Source of the DNA: Streptomyces sp. ISL-10
Lineage (GTDB): Bacteria; Actinomycetota; Actinomycetes; Streptomycetales; Streptomycetaceae
DNA length: 64,000 nt
Assembly (NCBI RefSeq): GCF_018614575.1
Contig: NZ_JAGGOJ010000011.1
Coordinates: 372,001 to 436,000, forward strand
Direction of reading: 5' to 3'
Shown here: piece by piece, positions 34,374-43,705 of the stretch
Numbering within the stretch: position 1 is the stretch's first letter
Layout: each line of letters begins with the position of its first letter
Position numbers and translations under genes: made by a program
The notes under the pieces: model-generated
The model's input: only the letters and a program-made list of their open reading frames with translations
Databases searched by the model: none
Told to the model about the DNA's origin: nothing

Positions 34374-35759
34374 CTACACCAGCCGCCGCACCACGTACGC
34401 CACCCCTCGCTCCGCCTCCTGTTCCCCCACGTACTCCTGCCCCCGCATCACGCACCACGCCGGGATGTCCAGGCGGGCCGCCCCGTCGTCCGAGAGCACC
34501 GTCACCGTCGCGCCGACCGGTACGTCGCCGATCACCTTCGCCAGTTCGATGACCGGGATCGGGCACCTCCTGCCCAGCGCATCCACGACGAGCGACGCGT
34601 CCCGGCCGGACGGTTCGACCGGCGCCGGGGCGGGCGCGCCGAGACGCTCCCGCACCTCCGCCACCACTCGCGGCAGCACCTGAAGGAAACCGTCGACGTC
34701 CTCCCGTGACGTGCCGAGCGGCAGCGAGACCCGCACATTGCCCTCCGACAGCACTCCCATCGCCCGCAGCACATGGCTCGGCGTGAGCGTGCTGCTCGTG
34801 CACGACGAACCGGACGACACCGAGTAGCCCGCCCGGTCCAGCTCGTGCAGCACTGTCTCTCCGTCGACATAGAGACAGGAGAACGTCACCAGGTGGGGCA
34901 GCCGCCGCACCGGGTCGCCCACCACCTCGACGTCCGGCACCAGCTCCGGCACCCGCGTGCGGATCAGGTCCACCAGGCCCCGGAGACCCGCGGCCTGCTC
35001 CGCCGCCTCCGCGCGTACCGCACGCAGCGACGCCGCGGCCGCCACGATCGCCGGGATGTTCTCGAAGCCGGGCGCCCGCCCCGACTCCCGCTCGTCGGCG
35101 GGACCTTGCGGGGCGAAACGGACACCCTTGCGCACCGCGAGCAGCCCGACACCGGCCGGGCCGCCCCACTTGTGCGCGCTCGCGGCCAGCAGGGACCAGT
35201 CGCCCCGCACCGGCCCCCAGGGCAGCGACTGCGCGGCGTCCACCAGCAGCGGCACACCCGCCTCCCGGCAGGCGGCGGCCACCGCGTCCACCGGCTGCTC
35301 GGTGCCCACCTCGTGGTTGGCGGACTGCAGGCACGCCAGCGCCGTCCCGGGGCCGAGGGCGCCGGCGAAGTCGTCGGCGGACACCGATCCCAGCCGGTCC
35401 ACCCCGACCTCCGTCACCGACCCGCCCGACGACTCCCACGAGGACGCCGAGTGCAGCACGGCGGAGTGCTCGACGGCGGAGACGACGAGACGGCCGCCGA
35501 CACGCCGACGGGCGGCGAGCGCGCCGGAGATCGCGGAGTGCAGCGCGTGGGTCCCCGAAGGAGTGAACACGAGCTCGTCGGGACGGCAGCCGACGGCCTC
35601 CGCGGCCGCCTCCCGGGCGGCGTCCAGCAGAAGCCTCGCCCGCCGCCCTTCGCGGTAGAGCCGGGACGGGTCGGCCCAGCCCTCGTCGAGCGAGGCCTGC
35701 AGGGCCTGACGCGCGACCGGGTGCAGGGGAGCGGAGGATGCTGCATCGAAGTAGGGCAC
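34374..35759 (-). CDS. Cysteine desulfurase fused to a TusA-type sulfurtransferase domain
   Basis: A 461-residue two-domain protein. Residues about 1-370 are a NifS/IscS-like PLP enzyme: the PLP lysine is in ASAHKWGGPAG and the persulfide cysteine in SSGSSCTSS. Residues about 385-461 are a TusA domain with the active-site motif VDALGRRCPIPVIELAK, which takes sulfur as persulfide. The fusion joins sulfur release from cysteine to its first relay step. The acceptor could be tRNA thiolation, molybdopterin or other pathways. It starts at an ATG and is transcribed away from ctaC. Confidence 0.92.
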   Translation of the reverse strand: MPYFDAASSAPLHPVARQALQASLDEGWADPSRLYREGRRARLLLDAAREAAAEAVGCRPDELVFTPSGTHALHSAISGALAARRRVGGRLVVSAVEHSAVLHSASSWESSGGSVTEVGVDRLGSVSADDFAGALGPGTALACLQSANHEVGTEQPVDAVAAACREAGVPLLVDAAQSLPWGPVRGDWSLLAASAHKWGGPAGVGLLAVRKGVRFAPQGPADERESGRAPGFENIPAIVAAAASLRAVRAEAAEQAAGLRGLVDLIRTRVPELVPDVEVVGDPVRRLPHLVTFSCLYVDGETVLHELDRAGYSVSSGSSCTSSTLTPSHVLRAMGVLSEGNVRVSLPLGTSREDVDGFLQVLPRVVAEVRERLGAPAPAPVEPSGRDASLVVDALGRRCPIPVIELAKVIGDVPVGATVTVLSDDGAARLDIPAWCVMRGQEYVGEQEAERGVAYVVRRLV

Positions 35760-36030
35760 GTCATCACGCTAACGCCGTGCAGGCGAGGGGGCGTCAGATG
35801 GGCCCCGGACCGTTGAATTCCGGGGGTTTGGGACGGTCCCCGGGAAGGTGCGGCACCCCTTCGGGGTGTCGGACGGCGCGTTGGGCACCCTCCCCGCGCG
35901 ACCCCAAATAGCGTCCAGTAGGGTTTGGTCCGCATAAACATCCAAACCCCTGCCCGCGTCAGGGCCGGCGACCGACCAGCGAGACGGCCGCAGCCGGCCG
36001 CGCGGGCCGAGACTCTCGGGAAGGCGCTAC

Positions 36031-36999
36031 GTGAGTCCCAACGGCTCCGACCGCTCGTCGCGGCGCCCGATGCGGCGGAAGCTGCCGCAGGTGCTGACTG
36101 CGGGCCTGATCCTGGCTACCGCCTCCGGTTGCTCATACAACTGGGAGGACTTCCCCCGGCTTGGCATGCCCACCCCGGTGACGGAGGAGGCCCCGCGGAT
36201 CCTCTCCCTCTGGCAGGGCTCGTGGGCGGCAGCGCTCGCCACGGGTGTGCTGGTGTGGGGCCTGATCCTGTGGAGCATCTTCTTCCACCGGCGCAGCCGC
36301 ACCAAGGTGGAGATTCCTCCGCAGACCCGGTACAACATGCCGATCGAGGCCCTGTACACCGTGGTCCCGATCATCATCGTTTCGGTGCTCTTCTACTTCA
36401 CCGCGCGTGACGAGACGAAGCTCCTCGCCCTCTCGGACAAGCCCGCCCACACCATCAACGTGGTCGGCTACCAGTGGAGCTGGGGCTTCAACTACGTCGA
36501 GAACGTCGACGGCGACGCCCAGAGCGGAGCCGAGATCCCCAAGGAGCTCGACGCCGTTCCGGACAAGTACCAGCAGAGCTTCCCCGAGGGTGCCGAGGGC
36601 GTCTACGACGCCGGCATCCCCGGCACCGAGAACCCGCAGACCGGCAACCCGGGCCCGACGCTGTGGCTGCCCAAGGGAGAGAAGGTCCGGTTCATCCTGA
36701 CCTCTCGTGACGTCATCCACTCCTTCTGGGTGGTCCCCTTCCTGTTCAAGCAGGACGTCATCCCCGGCCACACCAATGTCTTCGAGGTGACCCCCAACAG
36801 GGAGGGCACCTTCCTGGGCAAGTGCGCCGAGCTGTGTGGCGTCGACCACTCCCGGATGCTCTTCAACGTCAAGGTCGTCTCCCCGGAGCGCTACCAGCAG
36901 CATCTGAAGGAGCTTGCCGAGAAGGGGCAGACCGGCTTCATCCCGTCGGGCATTGAGCAGACGGACCCGGCCAGGAATGCGGAGAAGAACCAACTGTGA
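36031..36999 (+). CDS. ctaC: Cytochrome c oxidase subunit II
   Basis: A 322-residue subunit of the aa3 oxidase. The N-terminal signal ends in a lipobox-like ATASGC, followed by two helices ([19 protein letters not shown] and [17 protein letters not shown]). The C-terminal cupredoxin domain binds Cu-A through HSFWVVPF and [12 protein letters not shown]. It starts at a GTG. Its stop overlaps the ctaD GTG. It takes electrons from the bcc complex encoded at 41823-45327. Confidence 0.95.
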   Translation: MSPNGSDRSSRRPMRRKLPQVLTAGLILATASGCSYNWEDFPRLGMPTPVTEEAPRILSLWQGSWAAALATGVLVWGLILWSIFFHRRSRTKVEIPPQTRYNMPIEALYTVVPIIIVSVLFYFTARDETKLLALSDKPAHTINVVGYQWSWGFNYVENVDGDAQSGAEIPKELDAVPDKYQQSFPEGAEGVYDAGIPGTENPQTGNPGPTLWLPKGEKVRFILTSRDVIHSFWVVPFLFKQDVIPGHTNVFEVTPNREGTFLGKCAELCGVDHSRMLFNVKVVSPERYQQHLKELAEKGQTGFIPSGIEQTDPARNAEKNQL

Positions 37000-38735
37000 G
37001 CATCCTCAACGAACCCCAGGGTGCCGCCGCGGCAGATGAAGACTCGTACGAGAACGAGCTGCCGGTACGGCGCAAGCAGCCCGGCAACGTCGTCGTGAAG
37101 TGGCTGACGACCACCGACCACAAGACGATCGGCACGCTCTACCTCGTCACCTCGTTCTTCTTCTTCTGCATCGGTGGCCTGATGGCGCTCTTCATGCGCG
37201 CCGAACTGGCCCGTCCCGGCACGCAGATCATGTCGAACGAGCAGTTCAACCAGGCGTTCACGATGCACGGCACGATCATGCTGCTGATGTTCGCGACGCC
37301 GCTGTTCGCCGGATTCGCGAACTGGATCATGCCGCTGCAGATCGGCGCGCCCGACGTGGCGTTCCCGCGGCTGAACATGTTCGCGTACTGGCTCTACCTC
37401 TTCGGCTCGCTGATCGCGGTCGCCGGCTTCCTCACCCCTCAGGGTGCGGCGGACTTCGGCTGGTTCGCCTACTCCCCGCTGTCGGACGCCGTCCGCTCCC
37501 CGGGTGTCGGCGCCGACATGTGGATCATGGGTCTGGCCTTCTCCGGCTTCGGCACGATCCTCGGTTCGGTCAACTTCATCACCACGATCATCTGCATGCG
37601 CGCTCCCGGCATGACGATGTTCCGGATGCCGATCTTCACCTGGAACGTGCTGCTGACCGGTGTGCTGGTCCTGCTCGCCTTCCCGGTCCTGGCCGCCGCG
37701 CTGTTCGCCCTGGAGGCGGACCGCAAGTTCGGGTCGCACATCTTCGACGCCTCCAACGGCGGCGCGTTGCTGTGGCAGCACCTGTTCTGGTTCTTCGGCC
37801 ATCCAGAGGTGTACATCATCGCCCTGCCGTTCTTCGGCATCGTCTCGGAGATCATTCCGGTCTTCTCCCGCAAGCCGATGTTCGGTTACATCGGTCTGGT
37901 GGGCGCGACCATCGCGATCGCCGGTCTGTCCGTGACGGTGTGGGCGCACCACATGTACGTCACAGGCGGCGTGCTGCTGCCGTTCTTCTCCTTCATGACG
38001 TTCCTCATCGCCGTACCGACCGGTGTGAAGTTCTTCAACTGGATCGGCACGATGTGGAAGGGCTCGCTGTCCTTCGAGACACCGATGCTCTGGACGATCG
38101 GCTTCCTGGTCACCTTCACCTTCGGTGGTCTGACCGGCGTCATCCTGGCCTCGCCGCCGATGGACTTCCACGTGTCCGACTCGTACTTCGTCGTCGCGCA
38201 CTTCCACTACGTCGTCTTCGGCACCGTGGTCTTCGCGATGTTCGCCGGCTTCCACTTCTGGTGGCCGAAGTTCACGGGCAAGATGCTGGACGAGCGGCTC
38301 GGCAAGATCACGTTCTGGACGCTGTTCATCGGCTTCCACGGCACCTTCCTGGTGCAGCACTGGCTCGGCGCCGAGGGCATGCCGCGCCGCTACGCGGACT
38401 ACCTCGCGGCCGACGGCTTCACCGCGCTGAACACGATCTCCACGATCGCCTCGTTCCTGCTCGGTCTGTCGATCCTGCCCTTCATGTACAACGTCTGGAA
38501 GACGGCGAAGTACGGCAAGAAGATCGAGGTCGACGACCCCTGGGGCTACGGCCGTTCGCTGGAGTGGGCCACGTCCTGCCCGCCGCCGCGGCACAACTTC
38601 CTCACCCTGCCCCGCATCCGCAGTGAATCTCCCGCGTTCGACCTGCACCACCCGGAGATCGCGGCTCTCGACCAGCTCGAGCACGGCGGCATCCCGGCCG
38701 GCGTGACGGCCGGTGGCAAGGAGGAGAGCAAGTGA
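36996..38735 (+). CDS. ctaD: Cytochrome c oxidase subunit I
   Basis: A 579-residue 12-helix haem-copper oxidase subunit carrying haem a and the haem a3-CuB centre. Key motifs are [11 protein letters not shown] (haem a histidine), [13 protein letters not shown] (CuB histidine and the cross-linked tyrosine), the HH pair in [10 protein letters not shown], and [10 protein letters not shown] (haem ligands). It is translationally coupled to ctaC before it and ctaF after it. It reduces oxygen to water and pumps protons. Confidence 0.97.
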   Translation: MSILNEPQGAAAADEDSYENELPVRRKQPGNVVVKWLTTTDHKTIGTLYLVTSFFFFCIGGLMALFMRAELARPGTQIMSNEQFNQAFTMHGTIMLLMFATPLFAGFANWIMPLQIGAPDVAFPRLNMFAYWLYLFGSLIAVAGFLTPQGAADFGWFAYSPLSDAVRSPGVGADMWIMGLAFSGFGTILGSVNFITTIICMRAPGMTMFRMPIFTWNVLLTGVLVLLAFPVLAAALFALEADRKFGSHIFDASNGGALLWQHLFWFFGHPEVYIIALPFFGIVSEIIPVFSRKPMFGYIGLVGATIAIAGLSVTVWAHHMYVTGGVLLPFFSFMTFLIAVPTGVKFFNWIGTMWKGSLSFETPMLWTIGFLVTFTFGGLTGVILASPPMDFHVSDSYFVVAHFHYVVFGTVVFAMFAGFHFWWPKFTGKMLDERLGKITFWTLFIGFHGTFLVQHWLGAEGMPRRYADYLAADGFTALNTISTIASFLLGLSILPFMYNVWKTAKYGKKIEVDDPWGYGRSLEWATSCPPPRHNFLTLPRIRSESPAFDLHHPEIAALDQLEHGGIPAGVTAGGKEESK

Positions 38736-39130
38736 AGATCCAGGGCAAGATGTTCCTGTGGCTGGGCGTCTTCATCCTGGCCATGGCCGTCCTGTACGGC
38801 GTGTGGTCGAAGGAGCCGGCCGGTACCACCGCGCTCTTCCTGGCCTTCGGCCTGAGCGTCATGATCGGCTACTACCTGGCCTTCACGGCCAGGCGGGTGG
38901 ACGCCATGGCCCAGGACAACAAGGAAGCCGATGTGGCCGACGAGGCCGGCGAGGTGGGCTTCTTCTCCCCGCACAGCTGGCAGCCGCTCTCGCTGGCGAT
39001 CGGCGGTGCGCTCGCCTTCCTCGGTGTCGCGATCGGCTGGTGGCTGCTGTACTTCTCGGTGCCGCTGATCCTGATCGGCATCTTCGGCTGGGTGTTCGAG
39101 TACTACCGCGGTGAGAGCCAGAACCAGTAA
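38732..39130 (+). CDS. ctaF: Cytochrome c oxidase subunit IV, actinobacterial type
   Basis: A 132-residue membrane protein with four helices in two pairs ([37 protein letters not shown], then two after residue 80). This is the CtaF subunit specific to actinobacterial aa3 oxidases. Its GTG overlaps the ctaD stop. A terminator follows at 39154, so ctaC-D-F forms one transcript. Confidence 0.92.
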   Translation: MKIQGKMFLWLGVFILAMAVLYGVWSKEPAGTTALFLAFGLSVMIGYYLAFTARRVDAMAQDNKEADVADEAGEVGFFSPHSWQPLSLAIGGALAFLGVAIGWWLLYFSVPLILIGIFGWVFEYYRGESQNQ

Positions 39131-39153
39131 CACCGCGTGACGCATCACCTGTC

Positions 39154-39202
39154 GGGCCCGGGTCCCCTTCACTCCAAGAAGGTGGATCCGGGCCCCTCTT
39201 TT
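39154..39202 (+). terminator. Rho-independent terminator after ctaF
   Basis: GGGCCCGGGTCC and GGATCCGGGCCC pair over 12 bp with one G-U pair, with an 18-nt loop, and are followed by CCTCTTTT. It is the most classical terminator in the window. Confidence 0.85.
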
Positions 39203-39244
39203 GGAGTCATTCAGCGCGCCGCTGCTGACAAGCGTTCATAGCGT

Positions 39245-40507
39245 GTGCTCATGAACCACACGCCGCACTTCCGTACCGTTCTCAGCTGCACTCTGGTGGT
39301 CCTGGCCCTTGGAGTGGTCGCGACCGCGTGCGGCGAACCCGACGGTCACCCCCTCGCCGCCCAGCCCTACGACGCCGCCCGGCAGGTCAGCTTCAACGCC
39401 GAGGCCGGCGGCGGCAAGGTCGACCCCGACAAGCCGCTCGAGGTCACCACCAAGCGCGAGGCCGGCCGCATCACGGACGTCACCGTCATAGATGACGCGG
39501 GGCGCTACCTCGCCGGTGAACTCTCCGCGGACGGCCTGCGCTGGCGCTCCACCGCCCCCCTCGCGGCCGGCGCCCGCTACACGATGCGCGTTGCCACGGA
39601 GAACGAGGACGGCTCGCCCGGAGTCCGTGAGATCACGTTCGAGACGGCCCCCGCCAAGCGCTTCCTCACCGCCGAGTTCGGCCCGGAGCCGGGCACGTAC
39701 GGCGTAGGCCAGCCGGTCACGGCCAAGCTCAGCATGGCCGTCAAGGACAAGAAGGCCAGGCGAGTCGTCGAACGCGCGCTGAAGGTCGACTCCAAGCCCG
39801 CTGTGGAGGGCTCCTGGTACTGGGTGGACGACAAGACGCTCCACTACCGCCCGATGGACTACTGGCCCGCGGGAACGGTCGTGGACGCGACCAGCAACCT
39901 CGCGGGGGTCAAGGTCGCGAACAAGCTCTACGGCGGCCGCTCCAAGGCCCTGAAGCTCACCATCGGCGACCGTGTGGAGGCCATCACCGACGCCGCCGCG
40001 CACTCGATGGTCGTCATGCGCAACGGAGAAGTGATCAACACCATTCCGGTCACTACAGGAAAGCCCGGCTTCGACACGCGCAACGGCATCAAGGTCGTGC
40101 TCGGCAAGGAGCCGTTCGTCCGGATGCGCAGCACCAGCATCGGGATCGCCGAGGGCAGCTCGGAGTCGTACGACCTGCCGGTCTACTGGGCGACCCGCGT
40201 CACCTGGAGCGGCGAGTACCTCCACGCGGCACCCTGGTCCGTCGGATCACAGGGTGCCGCGAACGTCAGCCACGGCTGCACGGGGATGTCCACGGACAAC
40301 GCCGCGTGGTTCTTCAAGACCGTCCAGCAGGGCGACATCGTCAAGGTCGTCAACAGCTACGGCGACATGATGGACACGTTCGGGAACGGCTTCGGGGACT
40401 GGAACCTGTCCTGGGACAAGTGGCGCGAGGGCAGCGCCCTGACCGGCGGCACGCCCCAGGAGACCGGCGCCTCCGCCGTCGCCGCCCGCCTGCGGCCGGC
40501 TGTTTAG
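39245..40507 (+). CDS. Lipoprotein L,D-transpeptidase
   Basis: An exported peptidoglycan cross-linking enzyme of about 420 residues. The signal ends in a lipobox (GVVATAC). Residues about 45-240 are two Ig-like domains. Residues about 250-380 form the YkuD/LdtA catalytic domain with the motif VSHGCTGMS holding the catalytic cysteine, and the upstream histidine in GEYLHAAPW. It makes 3-3 cross-links, abundant in Streptomyces and mycobacteria. GTG at 39245 and ATG at 39251 are both possible starts; neither has a clear ribosome site. It sits inside the cytochrome oxidase region but has its own 5' gap. Confidence 0.9.
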   Translation: MLMNHTPHFRTVLSCTLVVLALGVVATACGEPDGHPLAAQPYDAARQVSFNAEAGGGKVDPDKPLEVTTKREAGRITDVTVIDDAGRYLAGELSADGLRWRSTAPLAAGARYTMRVATENEDGSPGVREITFETAPAKRFLTAEFGPEPGTYGVGQPVTAKLSMAVKDKKARRVVERALKVDSKPAVEGSWYWVDDKTLHYRPMDYWPAGTVVDATSNLAGVKVANKLYGGRSKALKLTIGDRVEAITDAAAHSMVVMRNGEVINTIPVTTGKPGFDTRNGIKVVLGKEPFVRMRSTSIGIAEGSSESYDLPVYWATRVTWSGEYLHAAPWSVGSQGAANVSHGCTGMSTDNAAWFFKTVQQGDIVKVVNSYGDMMDTFGNGFGDWNLSWDKWREGSALTGGTPQETGASAVAARLRPAV

Positions 40508-40535
40508 AAGGCTCACTCGCCCCCCGGCTACGGGG

Positions 40536-40940
40536 TCAGGCGGCGTGGTGGGAGAGCCTGGTGCGCAGCAGGGAGGCCAGGGCCTCGGCGAACTCCACCG
40601 GGTCGACCGGGAGCGTCACCGCCGCCTCCGCGCGGCTCCAGGTGGCCAGCCAGGCGTCCTGCGGCCGACCGATGAGCAGCAGCACGGGCGGGCAGTCGAA
40701 GATCTCGTCCTTGATCTGCCGGCACACGCCCATGCCGCCCGCCGGAACGGTCTCGCCGTCCAGCACGCACACATCGATGCCGCCCTCGTCGAGCGCCTTC
40801 AGCACTGCGGGCAGCGTCGCGCACTCCACGAACCGCACCGGCGGCACGTCGGCGGCCGGCCTGCGACCCGTTGCCAGCCTGACCTGCTCGCGGGTATTGG
40901 CATCGTCGCTGTAGACCAGGACCGTGGCGCTCGACTGCAT
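40536..40940 (-). CDS. Stand-alone atypical receiver-domain protein
   Basis: A 134-residue protein with a CheY-like fold and no output domain. It begins MQSSATVLVYSDDANTREQV, so the acidic pair is present. The phospho-acceptor position is in DVCVLDGETVP. The usual Lys-Pro of strand 5 is replaced (VTLPVDPVEF), so normal phospho-switching is doubtful. GGAGGA lies 4 nt before the ATG. It is the only minus-strand gene between ctaC and qcrB and is divergent from ctaE. Confidence 0.8.
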   Translation of the reverse strand: MQSSATVLVYSDDANTREQVRLATGRRPAADVPPVRFVECATLPAVLKALDEGGIDVCVLDGETVPAGGMGVCRQIKDEIFDCPPVLLLIGRPQDAWLATWSRAEAAVTLPVDPVEFAEALASLLRTRLSHHAA

Positions 40941-41109
40941 GGTTCCTCCGCCTCGTACGAACAGAGCTTGTGGCGCGGATGCTACTCCTCCCGACTGGCT
41001 GTCAACAGCGCTTCGGACAGGGCTTCGATGGGCCGTTCGGGCTGGACAACGGCCACTGACACACCGAACGGCACCCCCGGGAGTGAGGGCGGGATAAGCG
41101 ACCGACATA

Positions 41110-41730
41110 ATGTCGGTCGTGGCGACAGCAACGACAGTAGAAACCGGGCACGCGCACCCGTCGGTCAATCGGCCGAACCTCACCAGCGTCGGAACCATCA
41201 TCTGGCTGAGTTCCGAGCTGATGTTCTTCGCGGCCCTCTTCGCGATGTACTTCACCCTGCGATCGGTGACGGGTGCCGAGTTCTGGGCAGAGAAAGCCGA
41301 TGCCCTGAACTTCCCGTTCTCGGCGACGAACACCACGATCCTGGTGCTCTCCTCCCTCACGTGCCAGCTCGGCGTCTTCGCCGCCGAGCGCGGCGACGTG
41401 AAGAAGCTGCGTGCCTGGTTCGTGCTCACCTTCGTGATGGGTGCGATCTTCATCGGCGGTCAGGTCTTCGAGTACACCGAGCTGGTCAAGCACGAGGGGC
41501 TCTCCCTCTCGTCCGACCCGTACGGCTCCGTGTTCTACCTGACCACCGGCTTCCACGGTCTGCATGTGACAGGCGGTCTCATCGCCTTCCTGCTGGTTCT
41601 CGGCAGGACGTACGCGGCCAGGAGATTCACCCACGAGCAGGCAACCGCCGCCATCGTCGTGTCCTACTACTGGCACTTCGTCGATGTCGTCTGGATCGGC
41701 CTCTTCGCCACGATCTACATGATCAAGTAA
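41110..41730 (+). CDS. ctaE: Cytochrome c oxidase subunit III
   Basis: A 206-residue, five-helix subunit III ([57 protein letters not shown]). It stabilises the oxidase and its oxygen path. The ATG at 41110 opens [14 protein letters not shown]. In actinobacteria ctaE is the first gene of the ctaE-qcrCAB unit rather than being with ctaC-D; the arrangement here is the same, with qcrC 92 bp downstream. Confidence 0.95.
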   Translation: MSVVATATTVETGHAHPSVNRPNLTSVGTIIWLSSELMFFAALFAMYFTLRSVTGAEFWAEKADALNFPFSATNTTILVLSSLTCQLGVFAAERGDVKKLRAWFVLTFVMGAIFIGGQVFEYTELVKHEGLSLSSDPYGSVFYLTTGFHGLHVTGGLIAFLLVLGRTYAARRFTHEQATAAIVVSYYWHFVDVVWIGLFATIYMIK

Positions 41731-41822
41731 TCGGCGCGGGCGGCGCGCACCGAGCGTTCGCCGCCTGAAGCAGACATAGTCCAGAAGCATCGACGCAGAA
41801 GATCCTGACACCGGGGTAATCC

Positions 41823-42632
41823 GTGAAAAAGCTCTCCGCACGACGACGCCATCCGCTGGCGGCGGTCGTCGTCCTACTCCTCGCGCTGGCGGCCACTGGG
41901 GGGCTGTACGCCGCGTTCGCACCCGCGGACAAGGCGCAGGCCGATGTAACCGCCCAGTCCCTCGCCATCAAGGAGGGCCAGAAGCTCTACACCGTCGGCT
42001 GCGCCAGCTGCCACGGAACCGGCGGTCAGGGCACCTCCGACGGCCCGTCCCTGGTCGGTGTCGGCTCCGCCGCCGTCGATTTCCAGGTCGGCACGGGGCG
42101 TATGCCCGCCCAGCAGCCCGGCGCGCAGGTGCCCGAGAAGCCGGTCATCTACTCGCAGGCCGAGATCGACCAGCTCGCGGCGTACGTCGCCTCCCTGGGT
42201 GCCGGCCCGATCACGCCGACCGAGAAGGACTACAGCGCCGAGGGCGCGAACATCGCCAAGGGTGGCGAGCTGTTCCGCACCAACTGCGCCCAGTGTCACA
42301 ACTTCACCGGTGAGGGCGGCGCCCTGACCGACGGCAAGTACGCCCCGAGCCTCGAAGGCGTCAGCGCGAAGCATCTCTACGAGGCCATGCAGACCGGTCC
42401 GCAGAACATGCCGTCCTTCCCCGACACCACGATGCCCCAGCAGCAGAAGCGGGACATCATCGCGTACGTCAACTCCGTGAACGGCGAAGACACCCCGACT
42501 CCGGGCGGTTTCGCCCTCGGTGGCCTCGGCCCCGTGAGCGAGGGTCTCTTCGGCTGGATCTTCGGTCTGGGTTCGCTGATCGCTGTTGCCGTCTGGGTTG
42601 CGGCCCACACCGCTAAGGCCAAGAAGTCATGA
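41823..42632 (+). CDS. qcrC: Cytochrome bc1 complex dihaem cytochrome c subunit
   Basis: A 269-residue membrane-anchored cytochrome cc. It has an N-terminal helix (HPLAAVVVLLLALAATGGLY), two c-type haem sites, CASCH near residue 60 and CAQCH near residue 158, and a C-terminal helix (FGWIFGLGSLIAVAVWVAA). Two haems replace the soluble cytochrome c found elsewhere, passing electrons directly to CuA of CtaC in a III2-IV2 supercomplex. It starts at a GTG. The qcrA ATG overlaps its stop. Confidence 0.95.
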   Translation: MKKLSARRRHPLAAVVVLLLALAATGGLYAAFAPADKAQADVTAQSLAIKEGQKLYTVGCASCHGTGGQGTSDGPSLVGVGSAAVDFQVGTGRMPAQQPGAQVPEKPVIYSQAEIDQLAAYVASLGAGPITPTEKDYSAEGANIAKGGELFRTNCAQCHNFTGEGGALTDGKYAPSLEGVSAKHLYEAMQTGPQNMPSFPDTTMPQQQKRDIIAYVNSVNGEDTPTPGGFALGGLGPVSEGLFGWIFGLGSLIAVAVWVAAHTAKAKKS

Positions 42633-43705
42633 GTAGCCAAGAGAATTCAGAAGAGAACCTGCCTGTAGAGCAGGGCACCGCGCACGACGCGGCTCACGGT
42701 GGCGGCACCGCTGTCGCACAGCGTGACGAGGACCCGCTCGCCGATCCCGGACTGCCGGCCCACAAGCCGCGCGTCCAGGACATCGACGAGCGTGCGGCCA
42801 AGCGCTCCGAGCGCACCGTCGCCTTCCTGTTCACGCTGTCGATGCTCGCCACGATCGGCTTCATCGCCTCGTTCGTGATTTTCGACGTCGAGAAGATCGT
42901 CTACATCTGGCCGCTCGGTCACATCAGCGCGCTCAACTTCTCGCTGGGTGTGACCCTCGGTCTCGCGCTCTTCTGCATCGGCGCGGGTGCCGTCCACTGG
43001 GCGCGCACCCTGATGTCCGACGTCGAGGTCGCCGACGACCGGCACGCGATCGAGGCCGCGCCCGAGGTCAAGGCCAAGGTCATGGCCGACTTCGCGGACG
43101 GTGCGCGCGAGTCCGCCATCGGCCGTCGCAAGCTGATCCGCAACACCATGTTCGGTGCGCTTGCCATGGTGCCGCTCTCCGGTGTCGTGCTGCTGCGCGA
43201 GCTCGGCCCGCTGCCCGAGGACAAGCTCCGCCACACGCTGTGGGCCAGGGGCAAGACGCTCATCAACATGAACACGAACGAGCCGCTGCGTCCCGAGGAC
43301 GTCGCGGTCGGATCGCTGACCTTCGCCATGCCCGAGGGCCTGGAGGAGAGCGACCACGAGTTCAACACCGAGATCGCCAAGGCCGCCCTGATGATCGTCC
43401 GTATCCAGCCGGAGGACATCAAGGACAAGCGCCAGCTCGAGTGGTCGCACGACGGCATCGTCGCCTACTCGAAGATCTGCACCCACGTCGGCTGCCCGAT
43501 CAGCCTGTACGAGCAGCAGACGCACCACGTCCTCTGCCCGTGCCACCAGTCCACCTTCGACCTCTCCGACGGCGCCCGCGTCATCTTCGGTCCGGCCGGT
43601 CACCCCCTTCCGCAGCTGCGGATCGGTGTGAACGCCGAGGGCAACCTCGAGGCGCTCGGCGACTTCGCAGAGCCTGTCGGTCCTGCCTTCTGGGAGCGCG
43701 GATGA
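42629..43705 (+). CDS. qcrA: Cytochrome bc1 complex Rieske iron-sulfur subunit
   Basis: A 358-residue protein with three helices (residues about 65-90, 100-125 and 165-185) instead of the usual one, an actinobacterial feature. The C-terminal Rieske domain carries the 2Fe-2S ligands in CTHVGCPISL and CPCHQSTFDL. It accepts electrons from menaquinol. It is overlapped by qcrC and qcrB at its two ends (ATGA each). Confidence 0.95.
   Translation: MSSQENSEENLPVEQGTAHDAAHGGGTAVAQRDEDPLADPGLPAHKPRVQDIDERAAKRSERTVAFLFTLSMLATIGFIASFVIFDVEKIVYIWPLGHISALNFSLGVTLGLALFCIGAGAVHWARTLMSDVEVADDRHAIEAAPEVKAKVMADFADGARESAIGRRKLIRNTMFGALAMVPLSGVVLLRELGPLPEDKLRHTLWARGKTLINMNTNEPLRPEDVAVGSLTFAMPEGLEESDHEFNTEIAKAALMIVRIQPEDIKDKRQLEWSHDGIVAYSKICTHVGCPISLYEQQTHHVLCPCHQSTFDLSDGARVIFGPAGHPLPQLRIGVNAEGNLEALGDFAEPVGPAFWERG

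Noticed and set aside
36996..38735. A minus-strand frame over the whole of ctaD
   Set aside because: It is a His/Glu/Arg-rich shadow of ctaD, which is beyond doubt.
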